A stretch of DNA of 36,146 nt from Bacteroidales bacterium (lineage in GTDB: Bacteria; Bacteroidota; Bacteroidia; Bacteroidales; Marinilabiliaceae), in NCBI GenBank assembly GCA_024401395.1, contig JAKSLD010000028.1:1-36146 (forward strand), read 5' to 3'. The notes below the pieces were generated by a model. That model ran no database searches. It was not told where the DNA came from and saw nothing but the letters and a program-made list of their open reading frames with translations. Below are positions 1 to 7,781 of this stretch, in pieces. The stretch's first letter is position 1; each line of letters opens with the position of its first letter. Both the position numbers and the translations under genes were made by a program.

Positions 1-132
1 TTCTTTAACCTCTTTGATATCAAGAATACTATATCTTATTTCTGGGTGACTGATACTCAGAAGCGCGACCTCGCAGTGCCTAATTATCTTACTTCTCGCC
101 GTATCAACGTGCGCCTTTCTATTAAATTCTGA
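1..132 (+). CDS. C-terminal end of a TonB-dependent receptor-like outer-membrane beta-barrel (5' partial)
   Basis: The window opens inside a reading frame that runs for 43 codons and stops with TGA at 130-132. The tail ends in alternating hydrophobic and polar residues with a terminal phenylalanine (RRINVRLSIKF), as expected for the last strand of an outer-membrane barrel recognised by the BAM machinery. The preceding ISYFWVTDTQKRD and AVPNYLTSRR segments resemble ends of Bacteroidetes TonB-dependent receptors. Only the tail is visible, so plug, TonB box and substrate cannot be judged; another barrel protein is possible. Confidence 0.55.
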   Translation, partial: FFNLFDIKNTISYFWVTDTQKRDLAVPNYLTSRRINVRLSIKF

Positions 133-218
133 CGTTTCTTATCCACGAACGTTTGCTTTTCTTCAACTTTAGTCTCTTCCTATGAAAGTATGATTTATTC
201 TTACTTTCGTTGAATTTG

Positions 219-250
219 TTTGCTGACGTTATTATTTGGTCCAATCTTTG
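219..250 (+). promoter_or_regulatory. Candidate Bacteroidetes-type promoter of the HtrA gene
   Basis: TTTG at 219-222, a 20-base spacer, then AATCTTTG at 243-250. This fits the Bacteroidetes -33/-7 consensus (TTTG, 19-21 bases, TAnnTTTG) with one mismatch. Transcription would start near 257, giving a leader of about 70 bases. Confidence 0.45.
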
Positions 251-326
251 CAACGTCATAAAACGATAATAGTCAATATTTAAACTGACACATATAACAA
301 GACATAAACATTAAACACTTAAAGAC

Positions 327-1805
327 ATGAAAATGAAAAAGACATTGGCAACAGTAGCTATCACAGCAGGCTGCATCGCATTGGGTGCTTATCTGCACGC
401 TCGCTATACAGAATATACAGAGGCCCCAGTAGTAAAGATTTCTCCAGAGGATACCGCTACGGTATTCAGTGGTCAGGCCACAGCTTCTCGCGTGGCTATG
501 TCTTATGCTCCAACTGATTTTACCGAGGCAGCAGCTAAGAGCGTAGAGAGCGTGGTTCACGTTAAGGTTCTGCAGGAGTCTCGCCAGAGTGCTTACGGCT
601 CTTCTGATCCTTTCCTCCAGTTCTTCTTCGGACCTCGTGTTCAGCCTCAGCAGCCTCAGGGTCCTCAACTGACAGGTTCTGGTTCTGGCGTCATCATCAG
701 TAATGATGGTTATATCGTAACTAATAATCACCTTATCGAAAACGCTGATAAGATTGAAATAGTCCTCAACGACCGCCGCGTATTTGAGGGTACACTCATC
801 GGTACTGATAAGACAACAGATATCGCTCTCGTGAAAATCGAAGCGTCGGACCTTAAGCCTCTCGCTTTCGGTAACTCTGATGCTCTTAAGGTGGGCGAGT
901 GGGTTCTCGCTGTGGGTAACCCTTTTAATCTTACATCTACCGTTACTGCTGGTATCGTTAGCGCTAAGTCTCGTAAAATGGGTATCAATCAAAGCCAGAT
1001 GAGTGTCGAGTCGTTCATCCAGACTGATGCCGCTGTCAATCCTGGTAACTCGGGTGGCGCTCTCGTCAATACCCGTGGCGAATTGGTGGGTATCAATACT
1101 GCTATCGCTTCTAATACGGGTTCGTATACTGGCTATTCTTTTGCCGTACCTACCTCTATTGTCCAGAAGGTAGCTGCCGACCTCAAGGAGTATGGTGAGG
1201 TTCAACGTGCTCTTCTCGGTGTCTCTATCGCTGAGATTAATAGCGAACTCCAGAAGAAATATAACCTCGAAAAGCCAGAGGGTGTCCTCGTAATGGATGT
1301 TAACGAAGGTAGCGCAGCTCGTGACGCTGGTATTCAGTCCGAGGATATAATAATTGCTGTAGATGGCAGGCCAACTATGACTGTAGCTCAGCTTCAGGAA
1401 CAGATTGCTCAGCATCGTCCAGGTGATACAGTGAAACTTACATACATTCGTGATGGTAAGGAAATGACGACTATGTGTACTCTCCGTAACGTACGTGGTA
1501 CAACTGAGGTTGTCAAGGTAGCCGATGCTACAGACGTGCTCGGTGGCTCTCTTCGCCCAATTTCTGACGATGAGAAGCAGAATATGCACCTCCGATATGG
1601 TATCAAGGTAGAGAAGGTAGGCAATGGTAAACTCAAGGAGAGTGGCGTTCGCGACGGTTTCATCATCCTCAAGGCTAACCGTACACCTCTTACCACCGTC
1701 AAGGAGTTGGAGCAGATTACAGCTACCGCATCCGAGGGTCTCTTTATCTCAGGTATCTACCCTAATGGTAAGGTAGCATATTACGCAATTAACCTCCAGG
1801 ACTAA
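327..1805 (+). CDS. htrA: HtrA/Deg-family periplasmic serine protease with two PDZ domains
   Basis: Trypsin-like serine protease and chaperone of the HtrA/DegP family, which degrades or holds misfolded envelope proteins in the periplasm. The 492-aa product starts with a hydrophobic signal sequence or anchor (about residues 5-23). The catalytic triad is readable: His135 (VTNNH), Asp165 (TTDIAL) and Ser242 (PGNSGG), with the GSGSGVIIS strand just before the histidine motif. Two PDZ-like regions follow, about 290-385 (LLGVSI to TCTLRN) and 410-490 (GIKVEKVG to the end); the second is shorter and more divergent. The length suits a two-PDZ member. The gene appears monocistronic, with its own promoter and a hairpin terminator downstream. 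The cysteine at residue 16 lacks a convincing lipobox, so a lipoprotein is unlikely. Confidence 0.95.
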   Translation: MKMKKTLATVAITAGCIALGAYLHARYTEYTEAPVVKISPEDTATVFSGQATASRVAMSYAPTDFTEAAAKSVESVVHVKVLQESRQSAYGSSDPFLQFFFGPRVQPQQPQGPQLTGSGSGVIISNDGYIVTNNHLIENADKIEIVLNDRRVFEGTLIGTDKTTDIALVKIEASDLKPLAFGNSDALKVGEWVLAVGNPFNLTSTVTAGIVSAKSRKMGINQSQMSVESFIQTDAAVNPGNSGGALVNTRGELVGINTAIASNTGSYTGYSFAVPTSIVQKVAADLKEYGEVQRALLGVSIAEINSELQKKYNLEKPEGVLVMDVNEGSAARDAGIQSEDIIIAVDGRPTMTVAQLQEQIAQHRPGDTVKLTYIRDGKEMTTMCTLRNVRGTTEVVKVADATDVLGGSLRPISDDEKQNMHLRYGIKVEKVGNGKLKESGVRDGFIILKANRTPLTTVKELEQITATASEGLFISGIYPNGKVAYYAINLQD

Positions 1806-1837
1806 TCTCAAAGCAATATTACCGTATAAATTCCGTC

Positions 1838-1875
1838 AAAAGATGGGTCAACAATACCTGTTGTCCCATCTTTTT
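1838..1875 (+). terminator. Rho-independent terminator after the HtrA gene
   Basis: A 16-bp inverted repeat with one mismatch (left arm 1838-1853, right arm 1859-1874; core AGATGGG/CCCATCT) and a T-run on the plus strand, starting about 30 bases after the HtrA stop codon. Confidence 0.85.
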
Positions 1876-1893
1876 CGCTAAAATATGCTTAAT

Positions 1894-1916
1894 ATTTGTT
1901 ATTCTGTATAACAAAT
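1894..1916. promoter_or_regulatory. Perfect 9-bp dyad upstream of the LytTR gene (candidate operator)
   Basis: ATTTGTTAT at 1894-1902 and its exact reverse complement at 1908-1916, separated by TCTGT. It lies about 65 bases upstream of the LytTR start and downstream of the preceding terminator. No T-run follows, so it does not look like a terminator. An operator for autoregulation is an inference. Confidence 0.45.
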
Positions 1917-1981
1917 CGTCGTTTACGCCGTATATTACCAAAACACTAAGGAATATACCGAACAACTAATAATTTAAGACA

Positions 1982-2359
1982 ATGGTAGAAGTCGCTAAAA
2001 ATAATCTGGTCAATCCTAATTATCAGCCACAGTATCTTTTTGTGCGTTGTGAGTCTCGTATCCTAAAGATACGTTTTGATGAAATCCTCTATATCGAGGG
2101 TATGTCAGAGTATGTCCGCATTGTGGTAAAGGACAGACCAAAACCTATCATGCCTCTTCTCTCGATGAAGCGTATGATGGACGCCCTTCCTCCGCATCTC
2201 TTTATGCGTATCCACCGTTCTTATATAGTGAACCTTGAGGCTATCGATGAAGTACAGCGTATGCACGTAATCATCGGTCAAGAGTCTATCCCTATTTCGG
2301 ATATGTACAAGGATGACTTCTATAAGTATATTGATGCCCACCTCGCTGGCGCAATCTGA
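1982..2359 (+). CDS. Stand-alone LytTR-domain DNA-binding protein
   Basis: A 125-aa protein that is almost entirely a LytTR DNA-binding domain (about residues 18-120). Diagnostic stretches are FVRCESRILKIRFDEILYIEG, EYVRIVV, MKRMMDALPPHLFMRIHRSYIVNL and the closing IPISDMYKDDFYKYI. The usual N-terminal receiver domain with its phospho-acceptor Asp is absent, as are membrane segments. It therefore resembles small LytTR regulators not controlled by direct histidine-kinase phosphorylation. No sensor gene is adjacent: HtrA is upstream behind a terminator, and the next gene downstream converges. Targets are unknown; a perfect dyad at 1894-1916 may be autoregulatory. Confidence 0.9.
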   Translation: MVEVAKNNLVNPNYQPQYLFVRCESRILKIRFDEILYIEGMSEYVRIVVKDRPKPIMPLLSMKRMMDALPPHLFMRIHRSYIVNLEAIDEVQRMHVIIGQESIPISDMYKDDFYKYIDAHLAGAI

Positions 2360-2382
2360 TTATCAACTAGTGTATCAATACT

Positions 2383-2433
2383 GAGGAAGCCGATACCCCA
2401 TATTTTTTGGTGTATCGGCTTCCTTGTTTTTTG
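2383..2433. terminator. Strong hairpin terminator between convergent genes
   Basis: An approximately 18-bp stem (2383-2400 with 2408-2425, core GGAAGCCGATAC) and a loop rich in T, followed by a T-rich run on the plus strand. It ends the LytTR transcript and could also stop the converging DUF805 transcript. Confidence 0.8.
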
Positions 2434-2475
2434 TCGCTGTTTTCGAACTCTTCTTCGGCTCTGTGGTTTCGCCTG

Positions 2476-2910
2476 CTAGTCTTTAAATGCATCTAGCACT
2501 TCATTACGTGACGATGGATCTTTAGGGTCTGGTCCCCACTTGTTTGGTCCAATCTGACCAGCTTTACAGGTCCACACTAGAAGGATGATGCCTCCAATCA
2601 GAGGAATAAATGAAAGGAAAATCCACCAGCCACTCTTGCCATAGTCGTGCAATCTTCTAACAAATACACTGAGACTAGGTATCGTTAGAACTAAAGAAAT
2701 CAGTATAAATATGACAAGTGTTATGACGAAAGGTACATTATTCTTAGAATTCATTGTACCTGCAGCAAATTCTGAGGAAACCGCCTGAAAGAGCATATTG
2801 ATTACCCACATTACCAAATTGAAATACCAGAACTCGGTACGACGGGCACGCCCTTTGAAGTTGGCGTAGTTCTCAAAAACTGATTTCTTAAAATAATCTA
2901 TTATCTCCAT
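2476..2910 (-). CDS. DUF805 family inner-membrane protein
   Basis: A 144-aa polytopic protein of the DUF805 (YhaH/YhaI-like) family, whose molecular function is not established. Family hallmarks are GRARRTEFWYF (residues 20-30), VRRLHDYGKSGWW (84-96) and the C-terminal GPNKWGPDP (121-129). Three hydrophobic spans are visible, at about 27-45, 62-80 and 95-115. The start codon lies two bases beyond the stop of the upstream RDD gene, so the two are almost certainly co-transcribed and translationally coupled. Confidence 0.9.
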   Translation of the reverse strand: MEIIDYFKKSVFENYANFKGRARRTEFWYFNLVMWVINMLFQAVSSEFAAGTMNSKNNVPFVITLVIFILISLVLTIPSLSVFVRRLHDYGKSGWWIFLSFIPLIGGIILLVWTCKAGQIGPNKWGPDPKDPSSRNEVLDAFKD

Positions 2911-2912
2911 AT

Positions 2913-3638
2913 TTATATGCTTTTTTGTTTAGACATTTCTATGTACTTATAATCATTCATGATTGTCTGCAAAAACGTTCTTCCTGTTTCTCTCGTTTTT
3001 GTGAGCTTGAGTTTTTCTCGGACTTTCTTTTCTATAAGTTTATGAGAGTCTTTGTATACGTAGTCGTGAAGTACCTTCTGTATAGCTAGGGCTTGCTCTT
3101 CTGTCAGTTTCTCCGATTCTGGGTATTGTACCTTATAGTTGGGACTTAGATAAGCAAATTCGTTGGCTATGTTCACTTTGTCTTGTCTCCCGCTGCGACA
3201 GCCTACTACATAGCATCCCGAGAGTATGTCTCCTAGTCTCTGGTTGCCCTTGGCAATGAAGAATAGTCCGACAAAGAAATCTATCGGCATCATTATCCAC
3301 CTGTAGAATGACTGCAGAAAGGTGGGAGGCTGACAGTCTTTGTTGATGACTTTTATCCTCAGTATCATCTTTCCGATTGTCTGTCCCGAAAAAAGTAACT
3401 CAAGAGTCATGTCAAAAAAAAGCACTAGCATGTACGCAAGAACGTATGCAATGTAAAGTAGAGCATTGTTTTCTATCCACGAAAATGTTCTGACGATGGC
3501 TAATGACAACAAGAAACCCATTATACCCAGTATAGTCATGTCAATCAGATAGGCAAAAGCACGTGCGCCAGGGGAGGCAACATCATATTGTAGTTTTACA
3601 TATCCTCCAGTAATTAATTGTATGGATTGATTGTCCAT
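2913..3638 (-). CDS. RDD-domain membrane protein
   Basis: A 241-aa protein with an N-terminal RDD domain. The Arg26/Asp33 pair lies in ARAFAYLID, followed by GQTIGKMILRIKV (85-97) and QRLGDILSGCYVV (133-145). There are three or four hydrophobic spans (about 27-50, 60-80, 110-130). The C-terminal 90 residues are charged and soluble, ending in a lysine-rich tail. RDD proteins in Bacteroidetes commonly sit beside the SpoIIM-like/DUF4129/MoxR/DUF58 operon, which here starts divergently 62 bp away, so a shared membrane role is likely. The biochemical function is unknown. Confidence 0.9.
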   Translation of the reverse strand: MDNQSIQLITGGYVKLQYDVASPGARAFAYLIDMTILGIMGFLLSLAIVRTFSWIENNALLYIAYVLAYMLVLFFDMTLELLFSGQTIGKMILRIKVINKDCQPPTFLQSFYRWIMMPIDFFVGLFFIAKGNQRLGDILSGCYVVGCRSGRQDKVNIANEFAYLSPNYKVQYPESEKLTEEQALAIQKVLHDYVYKDSHKLIEKKVREKLKLTKTRETGRTFLQTIMNDYKYIEMSKQKSI

Positions 3639-3661
3639 TACGTATATAATTTATTACTTTG
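3630..3661 (+). promoter_or_regulatory. Candidate promoter of the SpoIIM/DUF4129/MoxR/DUF58 operon
   Basis: ATTG at 3630-3633, a 20-base spacer, then TTACTTTG at 3654-3661, an imperfect match to TAnnTTTG. The predicted start near 3668 leaves a leader of about 33 bases. It overlaps the first codons of the divergent RDD gene. Confidence 0.35.
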
Positions 3662-3700
3662 TAGTGCGAAGATATATGTTTTTTTCTAACGTACATCGTT

Positions 3701-4690
3701 ATGCAGGAATTTACTTTCATAAAGCAGAACATAGATAAGTGGAAGGTATATGACACTCTTACAGGATGGCTAGAACGTCCTAAAGTGGATGATCTCATAC
3801 ATGCCTACGATGACGTGATGGCTGATTTGGCTTATGCCAATACACAATACCCTAATTCAAGAATTTGTACATATCTCAACGACTTGTGTATGCGTCTCCA
3901 TGAAGCCGTATATTCACGTAAGAGGTATGATTTTCGCTCTTTTCTGCATCTTTTTACCTATGAGATTCCTCGAGTCGTAGCTCTCAATCATCGTATTCTC
4001 ATCGCTTCTTTTGTCATTTTCGCTTGTTTTACAATAGCTGGTGTCATCTTGGCATTTCAGGATGAGGCTAATATTCGCAAGACTTTAGGCGACTATTATG
4101 TCAATATGACTGTAGAGAATATCCGAAACAATGAGCCTACAGCAGTCTATGCTGGTGGCGATCAGATGTCTTCTTTTCTGGGGATTCTCTTGAATAATGT
4201 CAGGATAACATTTCTGATGTTCGCTTCTGGTATGATTCCTTTCCTTGGCCCGATATACTATATGTACCATAATGGTATCATGTTGGGTGAGTTCCAGTCG
4301 CTTTTTTTTCTCTATGGCGCCGACATAGGGTTCCGTTCCATGACAGCTATATGGATTCATGGCGCGTTTGAAATCTCTTCTATCATTATCGCTGCAGGTG
4401 CCGCCCTTACTCTTAGCTGGGGGTGGGTATTCCCGGGTACATATTCTCGCAGACAGTCACTCCGTATTCACGGTCAGGTGGCTATACGTATTCTGGCTTC
4501 TGTAGTGCCGCTGCTTACTGTGGCCGCATTCTTCGAGGGATTCCTTACCCGCCATGTCGAATATCCTCTTGTTTTCCGACTTTTCATTATATTTGGCTCA
4601 TTTGGCTTCATCATATTCTATTATGTCTTATTGCCATACTCTATTTGGCGTCGCGAGCGTAAGTTTATCAATATGGAGGATTTGAAATGA
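3701..4690 (+). CDS. SpoIIM/DUF95-like integral membrane protein
   Basis: A 329-aa protein resembling the stage II sporulation protein M family (DUF95). It has a soluble N-terminus of about 95 residues, then several membrane segments from ILIASFVIFACFTIAGVILAF onward. The conserved central loop reads NNVRITFLMFASGMIPFLGPIYYMYHNGIMLGEF, followed by WIHGAFEISSIIIAAGAALTL, typical of the family. In non-sporulating Bacteroidetes this gene precedes DUF4129, MoxR and DUF58 genes, as here. The stop codon overlaps the next start by 4 bp (ATGA), so translation is coupled. Function is inferred only as a membrane partner of the MoxR system. Confidence 0.85.
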   Translation: MQEFTFIKQNIDKWKVYDTLTGWLERPKVDDLIHAYDDVMADLAYANTQYPNSRICTYLNDLCMRLHEAVYSRKRYDFRSFLHLFTYEIPRVVALNHRILIASFVIFACFTIAGVILAFQDEANIRKTLGDYYVNMTVENIRNNEPTAVYAGGDQMSSFLGILLNNVRITFLMFASGMIPFLGPIYYMYHNGIMLGEFQSLFFLYGADIGFRSMTAIWIHGAFEISSIIIAAGAALTLSWGWVFPGTYSRRQSLRIHGQVAIRILASVVPLLTVAAFFEGFLTRHVEYPLVFRLFIIFGSFGFIIFYYVLLPYSIWRRERKFINMEDLK

Positions 4691-5298
4691 GCGATAAGGT
4701 TTTTTCAGATTCTACTTTTACTGCTGCTGCCGAACGCTATGCCGATAGTTGGAATGAGTTCAGTACGCTGAATATGCGTGTTGAAGAGCAGCACGTCGAC
4801 AACTCCTTTGGCTTTCTTTTTAATGCTCTGGATTCTGTTTTCGAAGTTTTGACTTATGTAGTCGTAACTTTATTGATTTTGTTGTTGCTCGTAATAATTT
4901 ATAAGCAGAGGGGTTTGTTATCTGATTTGTTTTCTCGAAAATATAAGGATCATCCTGTGGAAGAATCTTCTTCTTTGTATTCTGTCAATATTTTCGGACA
5001 TGATTATGACCACGAGATTGCAGCTTGTCTTTCAAAAGAACAGTATGCCGAGGCTATACGTCTGGTATATCTTAAGACTCTCTATTATCTCCAACGTCAT
5101 AATTGTATCTCTTGGAATGAGTCTAAAACAGCTACTGAATATTACTATGAGTATAGAAACGTTAAGCGACGCCCTGTCTTCCATGAACTGATAGACCTCT
5201 ATCTCGTGGCTGTCTATGCTGATAATTCTGAACGCCCGATGACTGAAACAGACTATCAGCATGCTCGTGAGTTGAACCAAATCATCACTAAGCTATGA
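4687..5298 (+). CDS. DUF4129-like single-pass membrane protein
   Basis: A 203-aa protein with one clear membrane helix (about residues 54-73, VLTYVVVTLLILLLLVIIY). Its C-terminal cytoplasmic domain resembles DUF4129: YAEAIRLVYLKTLYYLQRHNCISW, then the SKTATEYYYEYR segment and a helical end. DUF4129 domains are found in transglutaminase and MoxR/DUF58 clusters, where their role is not known in detail. It overlaps both neighbours by 4 bp, which suggests near-stoichiometric production with the SpoIIM-like and DUF4350-like proteins. Confidence 0.8.
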   Translation: MSDKVFSDSTFTAAAERYADSWNEFSTLNMRVEEQHVDNSFGFLFNALDSVFEVLTYVVVTLLILLLLVIIYKQRGLLSDLFSRKYKDHPVEESSSLYSVNIFGHDYDHEIAACLSKEQYAEAIRLVYLKTLYYLQRHNCISWNESKTATEYYYEYRNVKRRPVFHELIDLYLVAVYADNSERPMTETDYQHARELNQIITKL

Positions 5299-6779
5299 GA
5301 AGCATACCGTCATATATAGTATCTCTCATTGCCATCTGTCTGGTAATGGTCTCTTGCAAAGAGACGCGGAAATTGGATTGGAATCCAACAATGCATGACT
5401 ATACTGCGTACCCGTTTGATATGGGCCGTTTCATTAATTTGTGCTATTATAATCATGACATAGCAGAAAATGTCAATAGGAAGGTGAGACTAGTTTCTAC
5501 AGAGGCAGAGTATGAGTCCAATGACTACTATGATATTATCAACGATGCAGACCTGGCTTTCGTCTCTGCTGATACTTTGTGGATTCGCTCTAGATACCTC
5601 AATTATCGCATCCAAAAGGGAAATAATACTCTTATTGTTGCTCAGAATATCATTCCAATCGTAGGTGGTTATATTTATGATTATGATGAGGATGAAGAGG
5701 AGAATGATAAAGAGGAGATTTATGAGGAGGATAAAGAGGAGATTTATGAGAATTATGACGAGGAAACTGATAATGATGCTTACAAGAGTTCTTATGAGGG
5801 TACCTCTGAAGAAAGAGTTGGACAGCCTGTTAAAAGTATCAGTGGTGAGCTGTTCAGCCTGGAATCTTTCCTCTCTCAGGCTTCAAAGCAGGATTTCCCG
5901 TTGTCTGATATCTCTACTTATCCAGCTAGGCCTAAGATTCAAATGCCTGGTATATTTTGTTCTCGCCGTTTGTCAAGGGCTACCTTGCTTCAGGAACTAG
6001 GTGTTGCATATTCCCCTCGTTATACAGAGGTTATGATGGCTAGTGACAGACATACAATAGCAGTACGTTATACATTCGACAGTGGGGCTCATCTCTCAGT
6101 GCTGGTCAACCCGCTTTTGTTGTCCAATTATGCTGTCTCGTATGAGAATGCTCAGTTCGCTCATGTGGCAATGGATTTTATGCGATTCGCTTTTACGAAA
6201 AAGGTCCATCCCGATAACTATTTGTCTGAAATCTGTTTCCACCTTGAGTCGCATTCTTTTGATCCTCTGCCAGAAAACACCTATATTTCTGATTATGATC
6301 CTACAAAAAAGCAGGGACGTGCCATTTCTACTAATAATAATACTGGCAGCGAAGATTCCCGTGATTCGTTGTTTTCCAAACTATGGCCTCTCTTGTTGCT
6401 ATTCTTACCTCTCCTCTTATCTCGCCGTCAGCGTGAGATACCTATCTTCGAAGGTTATAGGAATCGTTCGGCAGAATATGCAAAGCATGTCGGTACTATG
6501 TATGCCAACGAGGGTAATCTCCGTCAGATACTTAATAATCGCATATCATATTTTTACTATCATATAAAGAGTAAGTATGGCATCGACTTGTCTGAACCGG
6601 ATCGCTTATATGATAGCTCTTCTATTCTCGCTTCGCATTGGAATATGGATGTCAATGAGGTGAGGGCTTTTCTCTCTCGTCTGAATAATATACGTAATTC
6701 AACTCAAGAGCAGGGCGTTATCACTGAAGCGTATCTGTCCACCGTCTGCGAACAAATGAACAAATATTCTAATCTGTAA
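5295..6779 (+). CDS. DUF4350-like lipoprotein with an acidic low-complexity insert
   Basis: A 494-aa protein beginning with a signal peptide and a lipobox-like VMVSC (Cys21), so probably a lipoprotein. A DUF4350-like periplasmic part follows (NTLIVAQNI; a segment with ICFHLESHSFDPLPE). A membrane helix at about 360-378 (LFSKLWPLLLLFLPLLLS) leads to a cytoplasmic C-terminus with an LNNRISYFYYHIKSKYGI segment. Residues 129-164 are a run of Asp and Glu encoded by a short imperfect tandem repeat. A lipid-anchored N-terminus together with an internal helix is unusual but typical of this operon position. Function unknown; context implies a partner of the MoxR ATPase encoded next. Confidence 0.7.
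   Translation: MRSIPSYIVSLIAICLVMVSCKETRKLDWNPTMHDYTAYPFDMGRFINLCYYNHDIAENVNRKVRLVSTEAEYESNDYYDIINDADLAFVSADTLWIRSRYLNYRIQKGNNTLIVAQNIIPIVGGYIYDYDEDEEENDKEEIYEEDKEEIYENYDEETDNDAYKSSYEGTSEERVGQPVKSISGELFSLESFLSQASKQDFPLSDISTYPARPKIQMPGIFCSRRLSRATLLQELGVAYSPRYTEVMMASDRHTIAVRYTFDSGAHLSVLVNPLLLSNYAVSYENAQFAHVAMDFMRFAFTKKVHPDNYLSEICFHLESHSFDPLPENTYISDYDPTKKQGRAISTNNNTGSEDSRDSLFSKLWPLLLLFLPLLLSRRQREIPIFEGYRNRSAEYAKHVGTMYANEGNLRQILNNRISYFYYHIKSKYGIDLSEPDRLYDSSSILASHWNMDVNEVRAFLSRLNNIRNSTQEQGVITEAYLSTVCEQMNKYSNL
5683..5785 (+). repeat. Short tandem repeat encoding an acidic stretch
   Basis: Two near-identical copies of a unit containing GATAAAGAGGAGATTTATGA lie end to end within GAG/GAT/GAA-rich sequence in the DUF4350-like gene. 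Units are multiples of three, so copy-number change would lengthen or shorten the acidic stretch without a frameshift. Confidence 0.7.
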
Positions 6780-6797
6780 ATAATAGCTTTTGATAAT

Positions 6798-7775
6798 ATG
6801 GAAGATAACCAAAATTCCACCCCTTTCTCAGGGCAAGTAACAGACAACCGCATAGAGTCTATGCGTTCTGCCATAAATAATATAGTCATCGGTCAGGCTT
6901 GGAGCGTTGACCTCCTTCTTACTGCTATCCTCGCTAATGGTCATGTCCTCATCGAGGGCGTTCCTGGTGTGGCTAAGACTCTCTCTGCTCGCTTGATAGC
7001 TAAGCTTATCGATGCTAAGTTCTCTCGCGTTCAGTTTACATCGGATATTATGCCGTCGGACGTGCTTGGTACTAATGTGTTCAATATGGGTACTAATAAG
7101 TTCGATTTCCATGCAGGCCCGATATTCGGAGATATCGTCTTGGTGGATGAGATCAACCGTGCTCCGGCAAAGACTCAGTCTGCTCTCTTCGAGGTTATGG
7201 AGGAAAAACAGGCTACTATAGATGGCGTGCGTTATCCGATGAGTGATATCTATACTGTCTTCGCTACGCAGAATCCTATCGAGCAGGAGGGTACATACCG
7301 ACTCCCAGAGGCTCAGATGGACCGTTTTATGTTTAAAGTGGTAGTCGGCTATCCGAATGCAGATTCTGAGCTGGAGGTCCTTCGCCTGCATAACTCATCG
7401 ACTGCTTTTTCAAAACTCGACCAGGTGTCGCCTCTCTTGAGCCATGATGATATCATTGAGCTCCGCCAGAAAGCCCAGAGCGTTCATGTCGATGATAAGC
7501 TGATGTCTTATATCGTTCAAATCATTGCACAGACTCGCCAGCATCAGAATATCTACGTGGCAGCTTCGCCTCGTGCATCTATTGCTCTCCTTAATTCGGC
7601 AAAGGCTTTTGCCCTCGTCAATGGTCGTGATTTCGCTATTCCTGATGATATCAAGATGTTGGCTACTCCGGTTCTCCAGCACCGTATATCTCTCACAGCC
7701 GAGGCTGAGATGAATGGGGTGACTATCGAGCAGGTCGTTAAGGATATCATTAATAAGGTAGAGGTTCCTAAATAA
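6798..7775 (+). CDS. MoxR-family AAA+ ATPase
   Basis: A 325-aa AAA+ ATPase of the MoxR family, ATP-dependent chaperones that usually act with VWA or DUF58 proteins. It has Walker A GVPGVAKT (residues 54-61), Walker B IVLVDE (113-118), a sensor-1 Asn159 in ATQNP, and the family stretches TSDIMPSDVLGTN and FEVMEEKQATIDG. EGTYRLPEAQMDRF carries the conserved arginine. The C-terminal lid has VAASPRASIALLNSAKAFAL and VLQHRISL. Length and order are standard. It lies 18 bp after the DUF4350-like gene and 6 bp before DUF58, its likely partner. Confidence 0.96.
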   Translation: MEDNQNSTPFSGQVTDNRIESMRSAINNIVIGQAWSVDLLLTAILANGHVLIEGVPGVAKTLSARLIAKLIDAKFSRVQFTSDIMPSDVLGTNVFNMGTNKFDFHAGPIFGDIVLVDEINRAPAKTQSALFEVMEEKQATIDGVRYPMSDIYTVFATQNPIEQEGTYRLPEAQMDRFMFKVVVGYPNADSELEVLRLHNSSTAFSKLDQVSPLLSHDDIIELRQKAQSVHVDDKLMSYIVQIIAQTRQHQNIYVAASPRASIALLNSAKAFALVNGRDFAIPDDIKMLATPVLQHRISLTAEAEMNGVTIEQVVKDIINKVEVPK

Positions 7776-7781
7776 TAGCGT

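Noticed and set aside
327-420. HtrA as a lipoprotein (Cys16)
   Set aside because: The residues before the cysteine (TAG) do not form a good lipobox; a signal anchor fits better.
273-1589. 438-aa open frame antisense to the HtrA gene
   Set aside because: Composition is that of a complementary-strand shadow, with no domain pattern, and it lies wholly over a certain gene.
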